The notes under the pieces are model-generated. The model made no database searches and was not told the origin of the DNA. It saw only the letters and a program-made list of their open reading frames with translations. From Nymphaea colorata (Eukaryota; Streptophyta; Magnoliopsida; Nymphaeales; Nymphaeaceae), in the NCBI RefSeq assembly GCF_008831285.2, contig NW_022204508.1, positions 62,001 through 126,000 of the forward strand: a stretch of DNA of 64,000 bases. Direction: 5' to 3'. The position numbers and the translations under genes are program-made. Below, piece by piece: positions 34,900-46,774 of this stretch (within the stretch, counting starts at the first letter, position 1; the number at the start of each line of letters is the position of its first letter).

Positions 34900-36350
34900 A
34901 TTGACATTTAAAAAAACGTCAATTAAAAATGTCTAGACCACCATTAATACTTTTATTGATGGACGTCAGGATCCATGAGTGTAGATTGTGCTACTAAATA
35001 TTTCAATGATGGGGTCCACTAGACTGTTAGTAGATGTCGAATTATACTAATGGCTGTTGCTGTTAGTGTATTGCATGGGGTAGCGACGCTTGCTTACATC
35101 AGTCAGTCATTTGTGCACTTACACTGAAAATCGTGGCCATCTTGTATTGCTAAGGATTTACTGACACACCCGCAGCTGTCACTACAGTGTACCAGATATA
35201 GTAACAACTGGCTACCGTCAGTGCACTTTTTACTAACGGAAATACCCACCAGAAAAATTAATATTTAATATTGACAATTGCTTCCTGTCAGTAATAGCTA
35301 TTTTATGGACGCTAGATTGCACTTTTATTGATGTGAGATACCTGTCAGTAAAAGGTTGTAATATGTTTTATATTATACTATATCATGTACAACCTGGAAA
35401 ATAGGAACACAAAAAAACCTTGCACGATATCAATAACAGAACAAAATGCAATCAATGTATTATACAGAACATATTATTGATTAACAGACAAATGAATTGA
35501 TATTATCCTTAATAACAAGTACATATGTATGAATAAGTGTAACAAATTTTTTGATACATGTAGCCCATCTTAGATATTCCAATGGTGTTGGGAATAATAT
35601 TCAAAACATGAAACGAAGTCCAATAATCTAGACTTCAAATTTCATCTATACTTATCAATGGCGTAAATCAGGCGGCAAAGTTGCATAGAACAAGTAAAAT
35701 ATGTTGCGAGAAATGGTATGCATGATTTTAATAGAAAATATATTTGAAACTTAACCGAATGATCCCACAAGTGAAGCTATAATTTGATTTACACTATCTA
35801 TGAGCATATCTACCTTTGTACATTTAGTATCTACCTTGGGGACCTTAACACAAGTTGTCTGAAGCCCCTGATTGCAACAGAAAAATAAGGATAAGTGTTC
35901 ATTGATGGAAGACGAAAAACCATCAGTCATAAAGGAAGATATATCATGAGAAACTGTGAGCAAGCTTTTAAACATATGCTGACAGAAGAAACAACGTCAC
36001 CTAGATAAATACTGATGGCATTGATACGCGGTTCGTAAAAGTTGTATATTTATTGATGTGCTCAAGATAACTCAGTAAACAATGGGTTGTCTACACGTTT
36101 AAGGGAAGACTCACCATTAGTGACAGCGGAATCGAACATTAGTGATTCAATAAGCAATGATGGTTCTCATTGGACGTTAGTGATACTCATTTCAATACTG
36201 ATGGTTCCCATAATAGTTGGTAAATATCTAGTCTTTATAGATGCCCATGGACATGTCATCAATCAACATGACGCTTTTCATTGTCACCGTCGTTAACTCG
36301 TCAACCGAATTTTTACTGATGGGTTTCCTTCTAGTCGTCCATTTTTTTTT
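34900..36350. mobile_element. CACTA-like element, internally deleted
   Basis: Both ends are crowded with short words of the TTACTGATGG / CCGTCAGTAA / GTTAGTAG type (34950-35370 and 36080-36330), resembling the subterminal repeats of plant CACTA elements. Between them, minus-strand 35975-35751 ends VPKVDTKCTKVDMLIDSVNQ...LVGSFG, the same C-terminus as at 63785-64000. From 35861 rightward the sequence departs from that longer copy, consistent with internal deletion. Precise termini were not found. Confidence 0.45.
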
Positions 36351-36589
36351 TTTGGTGGGAGTGGATCCCTGATGCATTCCACAAGATTCAAATATCTGCT
36401 CCATATTTAAATTTGGGCGGACAGGATCTCTTATTGTACAATAGGTTATCGGTCCAACTTATCTTAATATTTGCTCCATATAAAATGGCATGTGTAATGT
36501 TCATCAGTAGCCATGTCTCCATTTACATCACACCCTTTCTTTGTCAACATATCTTTGGATTTAAGCAAGGAGCTTAAAGTATAGTAATC

Positions 36590-37440
36590 ACTCCAAAAGA
36601 GAAAGATTTAAAGAGAGACATTAACAAGAGAGATTAATAAAAGAGAGACAAAAACTAGAAAAAAAAATGAGAGATTAGTTAAAGAAGTGGGAGAACAAAA
36701 AAAAACAAAGAAAGAAATAAAAAGAGTGAGAAAGCGAAGTTCAAAAAAGGAAAAGATAGAGATTGAAAGAAAGAGCAAAATGAAGAGGAAAGTAAAAATT
36801 GGAGAGGTTAAAGAGAGAGCAACCTAAAAGAAAGAGTGGGAGAGAGAAAGATATTTGAAAGAGAGAGAATTAAAAAAATAGAGATAGTTTCAAAAAAAAG
36901 TAGTTGAAAAGACAGATATTTAAGAAAATACAGAAAGAGAGAATTAAAAAGACAAACTTGCATTGTTCATACTCCCATAGCTTTAAGAAAAATCCTTCTC
37001 TCTCTGAATCCATCTCTATGGATTAATTGGCTTGACATGAAATCAAAAAGTAAAAAAAAATAGAAAAGATCAACATACCTTGATAAAGTCGAAGAATAAA
37101 TCACTTCTTTGCTTCCACTACCAAATAAGGTCATCAAATGAGGACTCCAATGAGTTGAAGAAAGTAGATAAGAGCCTTTCATGAGCTCCTCGATTATAAA
37201 AATTGAAGAAGAAGACATACTGCAAGATTGAAAATGAGGAAGCACTGAAGAGAGATATTAAAGTGAAAATAGGATAAGAAGAAAGTTTGGAGTAGGAGAG
37301 GGAAGACTCCAAGGGGTTGTCAGGCATATTAGAAGGTAGAAATGAAAAAGTATTTAGAAAGAGAGAGGGCTCCAAGGGGTTGATGATGTATTAGAAGGTA
37401 GAAACAATGATTATTTATAGATGAAAAAGACCGAATGGCA
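36590..37440. repeat. Purine-rich tract
   Basis: 36590-36960 is nearly all A and G on the plus strand (AGAGAGATTAAT, GAGAGACAAAAA words); 36960-37440 is less pure. CTCCAAGGGGTTG followed by ATTAGAAGGTAGAAA occurs twice (about 37308 and 37369). The minus-strand frames here are Ser/Leu/Phe-rich translations of low-complexity DNA and I do not call a gene. Confidence 0.7.
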
Positions 37441-37445
37441 TTTTA

Positions 37446-37757
37446 GTCTTTTTTTAAGTATAATTAGTTATTATTAGCTTCAAATTACATAATTCCCTAA
37501 TAAGGATAAAATTGTTCAAAAAATTGAGCGAGAGTTTGACTGTGCCAAGGGCAAGCCATTCCCAAGCACCCAGCAAGCTAGGCCTGGCTGAGTTGGTCTT
37601 TTTTTCTAAGTATAATTAGTTATTAATTAGTTATTATTAGCTTCAAATTACATAATTCCCTAATAAGGTTAAAATTGTTCAAAAAATTGAGCGAGAGTTT
37701 GACTGTGCCAAGGGCAAGCTATTCCCAAGCACCCAGCAAGCTAGGTCTAGCTGAGTG
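37446..37757. repeat. Tandem duplication, about 150-bp unit
   Basis: GTCTTTTTTT begins both units, at 37446 and 37596 (spacing 150). Both contain ATTAGCTTCAAATTACATAA and GAGCGAGAGTTTGACTGTGC. The second carries a short ATTAGTTATTA insertion. The copies are nearly identical, so the duplication is recent. Confidence 0.9.
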
Positions 37758-38040
37758 GCAGACAACAGACCTAAAAATGTGCTTCAGGCCAGCCACATGG
37801 CTTGTTTTGTCTGGCTGTAAGCCTAGCTGCAGGCGTAGCTTGGCTAGCCACAGACAGGCCTAGAATGGCCTGGCCAGAAACAGGCCGGCCACTGGCATAT
37901 CCTAAGGAGGCAAGACCTATTGAGCCAGGCCGGCCGGGGCCATACCTGGTTAAGCCAGGCTTGCGTTGTGGCCGCCGGTACAGCCTGGTGCGACCTAGCC
38001 TACCCATACCAAGCTAGGCTTGGCCAGGTCCTGTGCATAA
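37758..38040. repeat. GC-rich island of AGGCCTGGC-like words
   Basis: In otherwise AT-rich DNA this stretch is dense in GGCC, CAGGC, AGCC and CTAGGC words on both strands (CCTGGCCAGAAACAGGCCGG, AGGCCGGCCGGGGCC). Open frames exist in several phases but their Pro/Gly/Arg content follows from composition. Nearby is a 10-bp-arm palindrome (AATACTATAC at 38083-38092, GTATAGTATT at 38097-38106). Confidence 0.6.
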
Positions 38041-38129
38041 CCTGTCTTTTTAGGTACGGCCTGACAGTGTCTGGCTGCACCAAATACTATACTATGGTAT
38101 AGTATTGCTCAGGCTTCCTCTCTAGGAGA

Positions 38130-38835
38130 TGGTAGAGTAAATTGCCATGGTCATGAATTTTATAGAATTATCACAGGCGGACATGAAATGCCATTTAGAT
38201 TCTCTACTTTGCGAAATTAAATTGAAATTTGACTAATCAGATTCTGTTGAAAGGAGAAGAATAAGAAGAAAGCAAGAAATATTCTACCTAGAAACTGCAT
38301 ATTGGACAACTAAGAGACGTAAGGACAGTCAACAATCTGATTTGCCTTCTCACATTAGTCTCAGCACTGCCTAATTTCTTCTATAACTCTGGCAAGTTTT
38401 TCAAGTTATTGGTATTTGTTTTTCTTAATATTTTAAAGCAAGAAAAATAATTACTGCAAACAATATTAAAACAAATAATTTCTATTTAAAAAAATGAATC
38501 ACAGTCTGGAAAAAAAAGACTATCAATATGTTCTTGATTACTGGATTGGGATCTAAATGACTGAATGGTATTAAGTGATCACGTGCCACTGCGGGCAACA
38601 TATATCTGGCACCATGTTACACTAGTTAGGATGTGATTTAGCAAGTTTTTTCATCTTTACTTTAATATCATTCTTATTTTATTAGCTTACCCCTACATGA
38701 GCGCACTTGCCTCTAATGTTCTTTTTTTTTTCCTTCTTAATTGTCAGTGAAGTACAAATCCAGGTGACGTAGAAGATTGGGGTTGAGGTTTTCTTCTGTA
38801 TTTATTTAGCAGCAGTCATGGATCAATGTTGCATT
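38130..38835 (+). other. Remnant CNL upstream flank (unit F)
   Basis: Words in the same order as upstream of CNL-E (55620-57240): ATTGAAATTTGACTAAT, TTGTTCTTGATT...TTGGGAT, ATTAGCTT...CCCCTACATGAG, GTAGAAGATTGGGGTT and TTTATTTAGCA...CATGGA. It probably belonged to CNL-F, whose coding remains start 2.4 kb away. Matching CTTGCCAGC(T/C)TGTAGAGCAC sequence at about 39937 shows that the purine tract now interrupts it. Confidence 0.6.
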
Positions 38836-38842
38836 TATGTAT

Positions 38843-39530
38843 AGAGAGAGAGAGAGAGAGATCCAGCAAAGATCAACCTTATTCATAATAAAAGTTATAT
38901 AGTAGTTCAACCTTATTTATAATGTTAAAAGAGACAGACAAGAGAGAGAGAGACAGGGGGGGCGGAGGGAGGGAGACAGAGAGAGAGAGAGAGAGGCAAA
39001 TCTAGGATAGACAGAAATAGATTAATAGAGAGAGAAGGGAAGGTACAAAGGGAGAAATCAAATAGAGAGATTAATAACAGTAAGAGAAAATGATGTTTTA
39101 AGAGAGAAATTGCCGAGAGTGAGATCGAAGAGATAGAAAAAGAGATCGTAAAAAAGAAATGAAAGGGAGGCAGAGAAAGAAAGGGAGACAACATGGGGGA
39201 GAGAGAGAGAGAGAGATTGACAGAGAGAATGAGAGATTTTAAGATACAAACAGAAGAGAGAGAGGGAGAGATTAACGAAAGAAAGATAAAGAGATTTTAA
39301 GAGAGAAAATTGAAGAGAGACAGCGAGAGAGAGAGTGACTCAGAAAATAAATAAATTCAAGAGAAACGAAGAGAAAGTGATTTTCAGGCAAAAGAGAAAG
39401 ATATTTAAAGGTGAGAGATAAACCGAAGAGAAATAAAAAGAGAGATTTTAGGAGAGAAATTGAAAGAGGTGAGAGAAACAGGGAGATTCATAAAAGAGAG
39501 AAAAAATGAGTTTGTGTATATTGCTTATGT
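38843..39530. repeat. Long GA-rich polypurine tract
   Basis: About 650 bases are dominated by A and G on the plus strand, with (GA)n runs (38843-38861, 38941-38954, 38980-38995, 39198-39215) and a loose unit of the AGAGATTTTAAGAGAGAAATTGAAG type (near 39290, 39440). It interrupts the unit-F upstream flank. No gene is present. Confidence 0.8.
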
Positions 39531-40404
39531 AGGCAGATTCTCATTCCCTACTTTAGATAGATTGAAGTGCAGTGGTTCTTCATCTATAAATGACAAGAGG
39601 AAGATGCAGATCACTTTTTTCGGTTTCTTGCTCTCTAGCAGTAATGATGTTTTCTAGCAGTAATGATGTTGACAATGGTAGCTAAGAACAACAGTGTTAA
39701 GCGAGGCTGGCAACAAGTGTTGGAAAGTTACTTTCCACACTGTCATTTGGTGCCTATGGACTTTCAAGAAATATGTTCATGTTTGGTAAAGCTAAAAATA
39801 GTATTTCTGCTGAAGCTGAGATGATTGGGAAGTGATTGCTGAGGAATAAAGAAACATTTCTTTATTTGGGTAAGATGTGGTTGAAACTGGGTGTTTTTGT
39901 ACGTGACCGTAGAAGATAGGGATTGGGCCATATACCTTGCCAGCTTGTAGAGCACATGGGCTCACCATAGTCCAAATTAAGCAATGGGCACGTTGTACTT
40001 CTAATGCCAACCGACGGGTTTATTCTTTCTTATAAATTCAGCAACTAGAAATTAAAGAAGGGGGCAGACCATTAAATTGTACTAACAACTATAATATACT
40101 GTTCTTACATAAACAGTGTGGTCATGAAATTGCAATGGTAGAACAACTTGATGGAGCACCAAATCCATGGAGCACTCTACTATTTATAGCTGTTCGCCAC
40201 TGCCACTGTGGTAACCCAGATTCCACTCGGATTTTTGAAATTTTTCCTTCGCATTTGAACTCCAAAGGTACAAATTTATAGGTATGGAAAAAAAAACTAG
40301 AGAGAAACTGGATACACGAAATTTAAAACTAGCAGTTTTAATTGTTCTAAGTTTACCAAAAAATGTGGGTCATGAAATTCAATCCATGTCCAATAATTGT
40401 CATA

Positions 40405-40435
<31 letters not shown>

Positions 40436-40653
40436 CTCAAGGAAAATCTTAATAACATTAGGCATGGAGAAAATGGTTTCAGACTTATTTTGATCTCAAT
40501 TATTAGCTTGGTTCACCTACCAAATTATTTTTAAGATAATATGTGAACGGTTAATTTAAAAAAAAACTGGTTTGAACGTCGGATTCAGACACAAGTAATT
40601 GCTGCTTTGGTTCTACCATCGTTAGCCAAATGCTTTTGCTAATATTATGCTCA

Positions 40654-40707
<54 letters not shown>

Positions 40708-41261
40708 CACACACACTCTCATGTGACTTTATGCCGATCATAACATTATGACAAAGTTTGGATCTGGTTTAATGGATTCAATATTTACTTTTGTGACCGA
40801 GCCCAAATTTGACTCTAAAGTCCAGCAAATTGTTTGCAGCAGCATTTGGTCACATTCAATATCAAAATAAATGTGAGTTGGAGATTGAATATGCAAAATT
40901 TACAAAATCAGATAAACAAGAGCATTAACACGAAATCTGACAAACCTGAAAAGAGGAACTCTAAGAGATGTAGAAGGCTTCGGTTGGGGATTCTTTCCAT
41001 CAGATTTATTTAACTGCTAGTAAATTAAATAATTTAACTTCTTCTTTAGCATAACTTAGTAAAAAAATGTGTGATTGAGTATTTTCCTATGTGCCATATT
41101 ATTATAAACGTATTTCACCAGATTGAAGAGGGAAACAGGTCACACCTGAAGGGAAAATTCATTTGAATGGCAGGCACAGACAGGACAAAATAAGCAGCAA
41201 TTTGATTGAAGCCAAGGGCTGGATGACTTTTTATATTAAAGCCACTTGATGAAATGTCAGA
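39531..41261. other. Gene-free AT-rich stretch
   Basis: I recognise no gene. It contains the end of the unit-F upstream flank (about 39905-39970) and (TA)n tracts at about 40408-40436 and 40671-40700, the latter preceded by (CT)n. Short frames have no recognisable domains. Confidence 0.6.
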
Positions 41262-43056
41262 TACATGAGCTACCAAACTCCCATTCAAAACCTTTCACTT
41301 CTAAAATATCTTGATCTTAGCCTTTCTGATGTGAGACAGTTGCCCAATTCAGTCGGTAGACTCTAGAACCTGCAAACATTGAATTTAAATCATAGTAAAA
41401 TTGAAGAGCTGCCCAACGAAATGGGAGAACTCCACAACTAGAGGTATCTTGAGCTTGAACATGCAACGCGTTTGAATTTTATAGCCGAAGGTTTGGGAAA
41501 CTTTTTATAGCCAAAGGCTTGGGGAAGCTTACCAATTTACGGACCTTAAAAAGGTTTCTTGTATGTGATGGCAAAGGGGACATAAAGGGATGCAATATTA
41601 GGGAACTAAAAGACTTGAACAAACTAAAGGGGTACTTGTCAGTAGAACGTTTGGAAGGGGGAAGGGTGAAAGTAATTGATGCAAAAGACGCACATCTTAA
41701 GGAGAAGCACGAGCCAATTGGTGTGGAATTAGACTTCAAGGTGGGAAAAAATGACATAGTGGGCAGTGCTTCGGAACAGAAGGGTTTGCTGGAGGCATTG
41801 GAACCTCCACATGGCATAGAGAGCTTGGGAATTTGCGATTATAAAGGTGAAAGGCCTGTGTGGTATTTGGACACCAACTATGTGGAGCTGCAGACGTTAC
41901 GGCTGCAATGTTTCCCATTGTGGGCAACAGTGATAGGAATTAAATCATTGGAGAAGTTGGAGGTCAACACCTGCCCTACAATGTGTGAATTACCGAGCAT
42001 GCCTATGCTAAAGTCCTTGAAAATTGGAGCTATGACGGACTCAACACGATTGGTGACTTCCCCAACTTGGACTGGTTGCAGGTGGAAGGATGTGGCAGCC
42101 TAGAGCAATTATCTCATGGCATCCTGCTCTCAAGTGGTTGGATGTGTATGGATGTTATAAGTTAAAGACTCTCGCTAACATGCCTGCCTGGAGTGGTTGG
42201 AGGTGAGATATTGTGAGAGGTTAGAGCAAGTAGCTGATGTACACATGCCAGATTGAAAGAGGCTGTGGTTGTCTAATCTGAACACTCTGAAGCAGCTCCC
42301 TACTCACCTTCCTTCACTTGAGGATCTGAGAGCATGGAATTTGCCCAAATGAGAAGGATGGCCAGCAGCTGGATCAAGGGAATTAGCAACAGAAACTTTT
42401 ATGCATGCTTAAGAGAGGTGTAATTTCAGAACCGTCCAAAGATGCAGACAGAAGGCTTGATTTATGCTCTGTCCGAGCTGCCGGGGCATGACGGTCAAGC
42501 GACTCGGCTCCGTGCCCTGACAGTGTTGAATTGCCCAAATGCAAGATTGGAGTAGAACTTGCTTTAGCACCTGCCCAACCTCAATCTGATGCTCTTGGAT
42601 GGGGCAGCTATGGAATCAATGCTGTCATTGCCATCAGATCAGCTATCAACATTTCTACCCTCCCTCAAGGATCTGACTTTGATAGACTCGAGGGTTGAAG
42701 AGCTCAAATGGGGAAGGGTGCCTAAATGGGTGTGGGCTCTCTCCCTACTGGAGGAACTGCACCTACAAGGTTTTAATGAGGACATCAGTTTGGGAGGCCA
42801 CTGGCAATGCCTCTGGCAACAGAGATGGTTATCTCTTAAAGACTTCCCCAATCTCAAGTCTCTAATGGACGTCAATGATGTTACTCCCCAACAAAATGAT
42901 GCAGCAGGAACATGTCATACGGATGCAAAGCAACAGATTGCCTGCCTCCCGAAGCTTGAAGATTTGACAATTTACAGATCATGTCCTGCACTCCATCTGC
43001 CGCAGCATTTAAAGGACTGTCTTGGGAAAAGGTTAGACATAGGAGATGATCTGTAG
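41262..43056 (+). pseudogene. CNL-F: LRR-only pseudogene
   Basis: Begins in the first LRRs (SLLKYLDLSLSDVRQLPNS-like, with a TAG at 41367), then ELPNEMGEL and an imperfect local duplication of ATAGCCGAAGGTTTGGG (about 41481-41524) that breaks the frame. 41519-42103 is open: GLGKLTNLRTLKRFLVCDGKGD, KVIDAKDAHLKEKHEP, PPHGIESLGICDY, CPTMCELPSMPMLKSL. 42104-42588 is frameshifted LRR. 42589-43056 is open: LPSLKDLTLIDSRVEELKW, VPKWVWALSLLEEL, CPALHLPQHLKDCLGKRL. CC and NB-ARC are absent; upstream sequence is unrelated. Confidence 0.92.
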
Positions 43057-46000
43057 TATTGCTACATCATGCTGCTTAACTTTTTTTATTCATTTTAAAT
43101 TGTTTGAAATGCGTGTAACTAATCTATTCTTTAAATATGCAAATTTGCATTTCATCGGCTCCTTTCTCTCTCTCTTCCCCCTTGTTTGATTTGGTTCTTG
43201 CAATGTTTTTTGTGGTCATGTTTTCCATCTCCAAGTAGAGAGAATGTGAAAGAGTCAATAGTTTGCAACTGTTTTCAGCAAACGTGAGACAAGCAGGAGA
43301 GCGTTTGAAATGATTTAGTCATCTTGGCTGAACCCTTTGATCTACCTTAAAACATACAACAACGAAACTAAATTGTTGTTATATATAAAGTTAGGGAAGA
43401 AAATGCGTCAGCAAATTAAAATCTCAATATTACTGTATCCAGGAAACAAATTTTTAGTCAAGTTGGGTAAAGAAAACTGAATGGCTGTCATAATCAAACT
43501 CACACCTGGCGCATAATTTAGTCATATGACCGAACCCGCAACAAAGAGCGAGCCTTGAACCCCTGACTATAATATTATCCAACTTGATTACATGTAAATG
43601 TTGAATATTTTCCAGCGCACCAATAATGTTTTGATCTGGAAGGGAACTTTCAAAAATTCTGTCCAAGGACAAGTTCCGTTAAGGTAGATCCGAACACAAA
43701 CCGGACCACTTACTAGCTCAATATTTCATTATTAAGAGATATATCTACAGTAAACTAACACCAATCTTATGGATATACACGTACACATTAAAGCATCATT
43801 TTTACAGAATCTGAAGTGAAAAGCAAGAAAAAAATTCTAGATTTGAAACCAAACAAGCCCTAAAATTATGCTAATAATGAACTGAGTAACATTTATAATA
43901 TAATAATATATGTTATATATTATTTCACCCATGTGTCATTAGTATTATTTCATTAAAAGTAAATAAATAGATAAATTATTCATTGTTCTCGTGATTAATT
44001 TACACAACTCATGCGCCAATCAAACAACAATTGCTTTTACATAAATTGGTCATTCTCGCGATTATTTGTACATGAAATTGAAATCCGTGTTAATTAATGT
44101 CACTTTTTTTTACAGCCCACAACAAATTCCTGGTCGTCCAGGACGAGGAAGGGGTCGCAATTATGGCAATGGATGGTGTGAGCGTGAAAATTTGGTTATT
44201 TGCGTTATACTAGTGCACTAATTTTGTGATTAAAATATCTTTAGTTTACATGATACAAATAAAAATAAAATAAAAATAAAAAATGAAAAATATTTCTTTT
44301 TCAAAATTACCAAAATACCTTTTTCTCTTTTGCATCGTACCGCACTCAACTTTCTCTGGTGAGTGAGGGTTTTAAACTACATTTAAATGGCAGCAGCGTA
44401 TTAAGTCGGGGGACCAAAAAGAACGGGGCCCTGAGGCATTTGGGTTTCAGCCAATGCCAGGTCTCTCAAATTTAAGGTACTAGTCACGTCAGTTTCCTCA
44501 GACCATCTCATCAGTGGGAGGGAGGGAGCTTGGTTGCATCTTAAACCAGGTCTTCCCTAGGGAGATCCGCTATTCTCATACCTGTTTATTTTAGTTATGG
44601 AAATAGTATCGGGTAGCCTAGAGGCCCAAGTTTTAGCCACTGCAGTAAATGAAAATGAAAATAACGAGGAACAAGTAGTGTTCACTTTCTTCATTTCTTC
44701 CACATAAACAATAAGTTGAATCTGGTTCAAGATCTCAATCCATCAGTTCTTCAACAAGGACATTTAAAACTTAAATTGGCATGTATTTCCCTTTTTTATA
44801 TTTTTTTACGTTAATTCCATTGTATCTTATAAGCTTGAGGTGGTTGCTGCATATGATTTTTGATGCTGAGAAGGTGTTTTTTTTTATGCATATGAAGTGT
44901 TTGCTGAAATTCTGATTTGTATTTTAGTTCATCTGGTCCACATTTGGCATTTGTAAGCAAATTTATTTTTGCTTCTCTATCTCTTGCGTGAACCTTACAA
45001 TGATCCTGGATCATTGGCTCCAATCTTCCCAATGTCCATGACAGAGCATTACCATCTCCATTTGATCTTGTTCACCGGCTCATGTCCACTGACAATGTAT
45101 ATTGAAAAAGTTGACATTGTATACTGAAAATGATCCATTTGATATGTACAAAAATTTTGTTTTTCATTTAAAGTCATACCAATGTGGGGAGTCTTTAGAG
45201 GCATGAACCTCAGTTTTCCTCTTCTGGTCCCACTTCCTGCATCTACTACAATTGATTGTGCATATTCAGAATTTGGAGACGTCCAGAAAAGCAGAATATG
45301 ATGGGAATTTTCATTGGAAAATGAACTGTAGTATCACCTGTTTCATTCTTCTTTTGTGGAAAGTGCATCTAAGTACCTCTCAATTCGATTAATGGCGCCG
45401 TGTGCATGCAAGTTTGTGAGCGTTCTGCTTGGGGCATTTAATTTAAAGAGAATTAAGAGTTTGATGGCTTGTGTCTTTTTTCTGCATGGGCACAAAACAT
45501 TATATAAATTTGAGGCCTTTCATCTTTGGTATATAATGAATTACGAGGTTGAGACTTGGAGAGCAGTCATATCAATAGTATTTTGCTTTGCATGCATGGG
45601 TCTTGCCAATCCTCAATTCAAAATAGTAGAAAATTTTTTGTAAAATTAGAAGAAAGAAAAATTCATGGTAAGTTTATGAGATGGACTGCCAAACCGCACA
45701 CTCTCATATAGCCATGTTCATTAGCAACCATCAATAATTTTAGCAAATTTCAAATAGGATCTCCCTATAATGGCTTTCAGTTTGGTAAAACATTGACAAC
45801 CGATCTTGAAGTGGATCACAGTTAAATCATGGCAGAAGTTGTATGAAAAAAAATAAAAAATAAAAAACCATTCAGTATTACTTTAAACGGTCTAAAGTTT
45901 GAAAGCAGACCATGGCAGATAAATAATATTTTTGGCTCATGTATCTTTTACATCTTTTATTGTGCATTTTCTTTTATTGTATCTAAATTTTAGGTCAATT

Positions 46001-46714
46001 GTATTTATAGAGATAGAAAGACAAAGACCAAGAGTGAGAGTATTTTATAGGATTGCATGTTTTTTTTACATATTTTCTTAAGTATTTTCTTTCATTTTAT
46101 GTTGATTTTAAGTCTTCCGTGTGTAGAGAGAGAAAAAAAGTGAATTTTAATAGGCTTATATTTTTAATATGTTTTTAAAAAATATTTTTCTTTGTCGTAT
46201 GTGAATTTTTTATATCGAAAAAGAATATTTTTATTAGTTCACATGTTTTATAATGTGTTTTTGAGAGAGAGAGAGAATATATGGTAAAATGTCACATGTT
46301 GAAAATTCTGTCGTTGCAAGCAAACACTAAACACTATACAGAATTACAACTTGTTCATATGGACATTAACTCTTTGTTCTTAGGACACTTATTCTAAGGA
46401 CAAGTGTTTTAAGAACCGTTGTTCTTGCAATCAAATGGTACTTTACAGGTCTATTTCATAGCCTGCAACGATAATCGATCTGTCCCAAATCAAATGTATG
46501 TATACCCATATTTCTCTTCTTAATTCATCACATACACATTTGTCTGAGTCAAATAAACGGTCAGCTTCTTTTTAAGGCTGGTTCCAATAAATGGGGAAGG
46601 TGGTGATTTAGTTCCATATGTAATCAGTACTGCCAATAGCTTAAAATTAGCTTCTTTCATACGTACCTGACAAATGTGCACTCTAACTATACATATTTCC
46701 ATGCCGTAAGGTAT
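43057..46714. other. Gene-poor stretch
   Basis: Mostly AT-rich DNA without recognisable genes. A minus-strand frame at 43672-43454 contains a CCGFGHMTKLC string that only loosely resembles a zinc knuckle. 45356-45643 is an open frame without any family I know. A possible orphan exon is listed separately. Confidence 0.5.
44117..44178 (+). other. Exon-like GR-rich segment
   Basis: TTTTTTTTACAG precedes an open stretch encoding PQQIPGRPGRGRGRNYGNGW, followed by GTGTGAGCG, so it has plausible acceptor and donor sites. GR-rich segments occur in RNA-binding proteins and in Copia Gag. No neighbouring exons are recognisable, so it may be a captured fragment or chance. Confidence 0.3.
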
Positions 46715-46768
46715 ATGGAATCTGAATTTTATAGTTAAAGGCTCAGAAAAGCTTACCAATTTAAGTGA
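46715..46768 (+). pseudogene. CNL scrap (one LRR edge)
   Basis: GAATTTTATAGTTAAAGGCTC followed by GAAAAGCTTACCAATTTAAG matches the LEFVAEGLGKLTNL segment of the CNL family. It stops where LINE-like sequence begins. Confidence 0.6.
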
Positions 46769-46774
46769 TTATCA

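Larger units (their letters stand above)
31582..35860. repeat. Direct duplication, copy 1 (partner 59563-63894)
   Basis: The two copies match from GGATGATAAAG within the CNL LRR through the 3' flank and into a CACTA-like element, ending at ACACAAGTTGTCT. They lie about 28.0 kb apart in the same orientation and are nearly identical over long stretches. Copy 2 is embedded in a longer CNL (E) and a longer CACTA-like element, so copy 1 looks like the derived, truncated one. Confidence 0.92.

Noticed and set aside
36967-37375. Two minus-strand frames of 85-92 codons rich in Ser, Leu and Phe
   Set aside because: Translations of a purine-rich tract's complement. The composition explains them and no signal or domain is convincing.
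37771-38017. Overlapping open frames on both strands of the GC-rich island
   Set aside because: Open in several phases because of composition; Pro/Arg/Gly-rich translations without domain features.
43454-43672. Minus-strand frame with a CCGFGHMTKLC string resembling a zinc knuckle
   Set aside because: The spacing does not match CX2CX4HX4C and no Gag or LINE ORF1 sequence surrounds it.
45356-45643. 95-codon open frame with hydrophobic stretches
   Set aside because: No motif, no neighbouring exons and no duplicate elsewhere in the window. Length is within chance expectation for AT-rich DNA.
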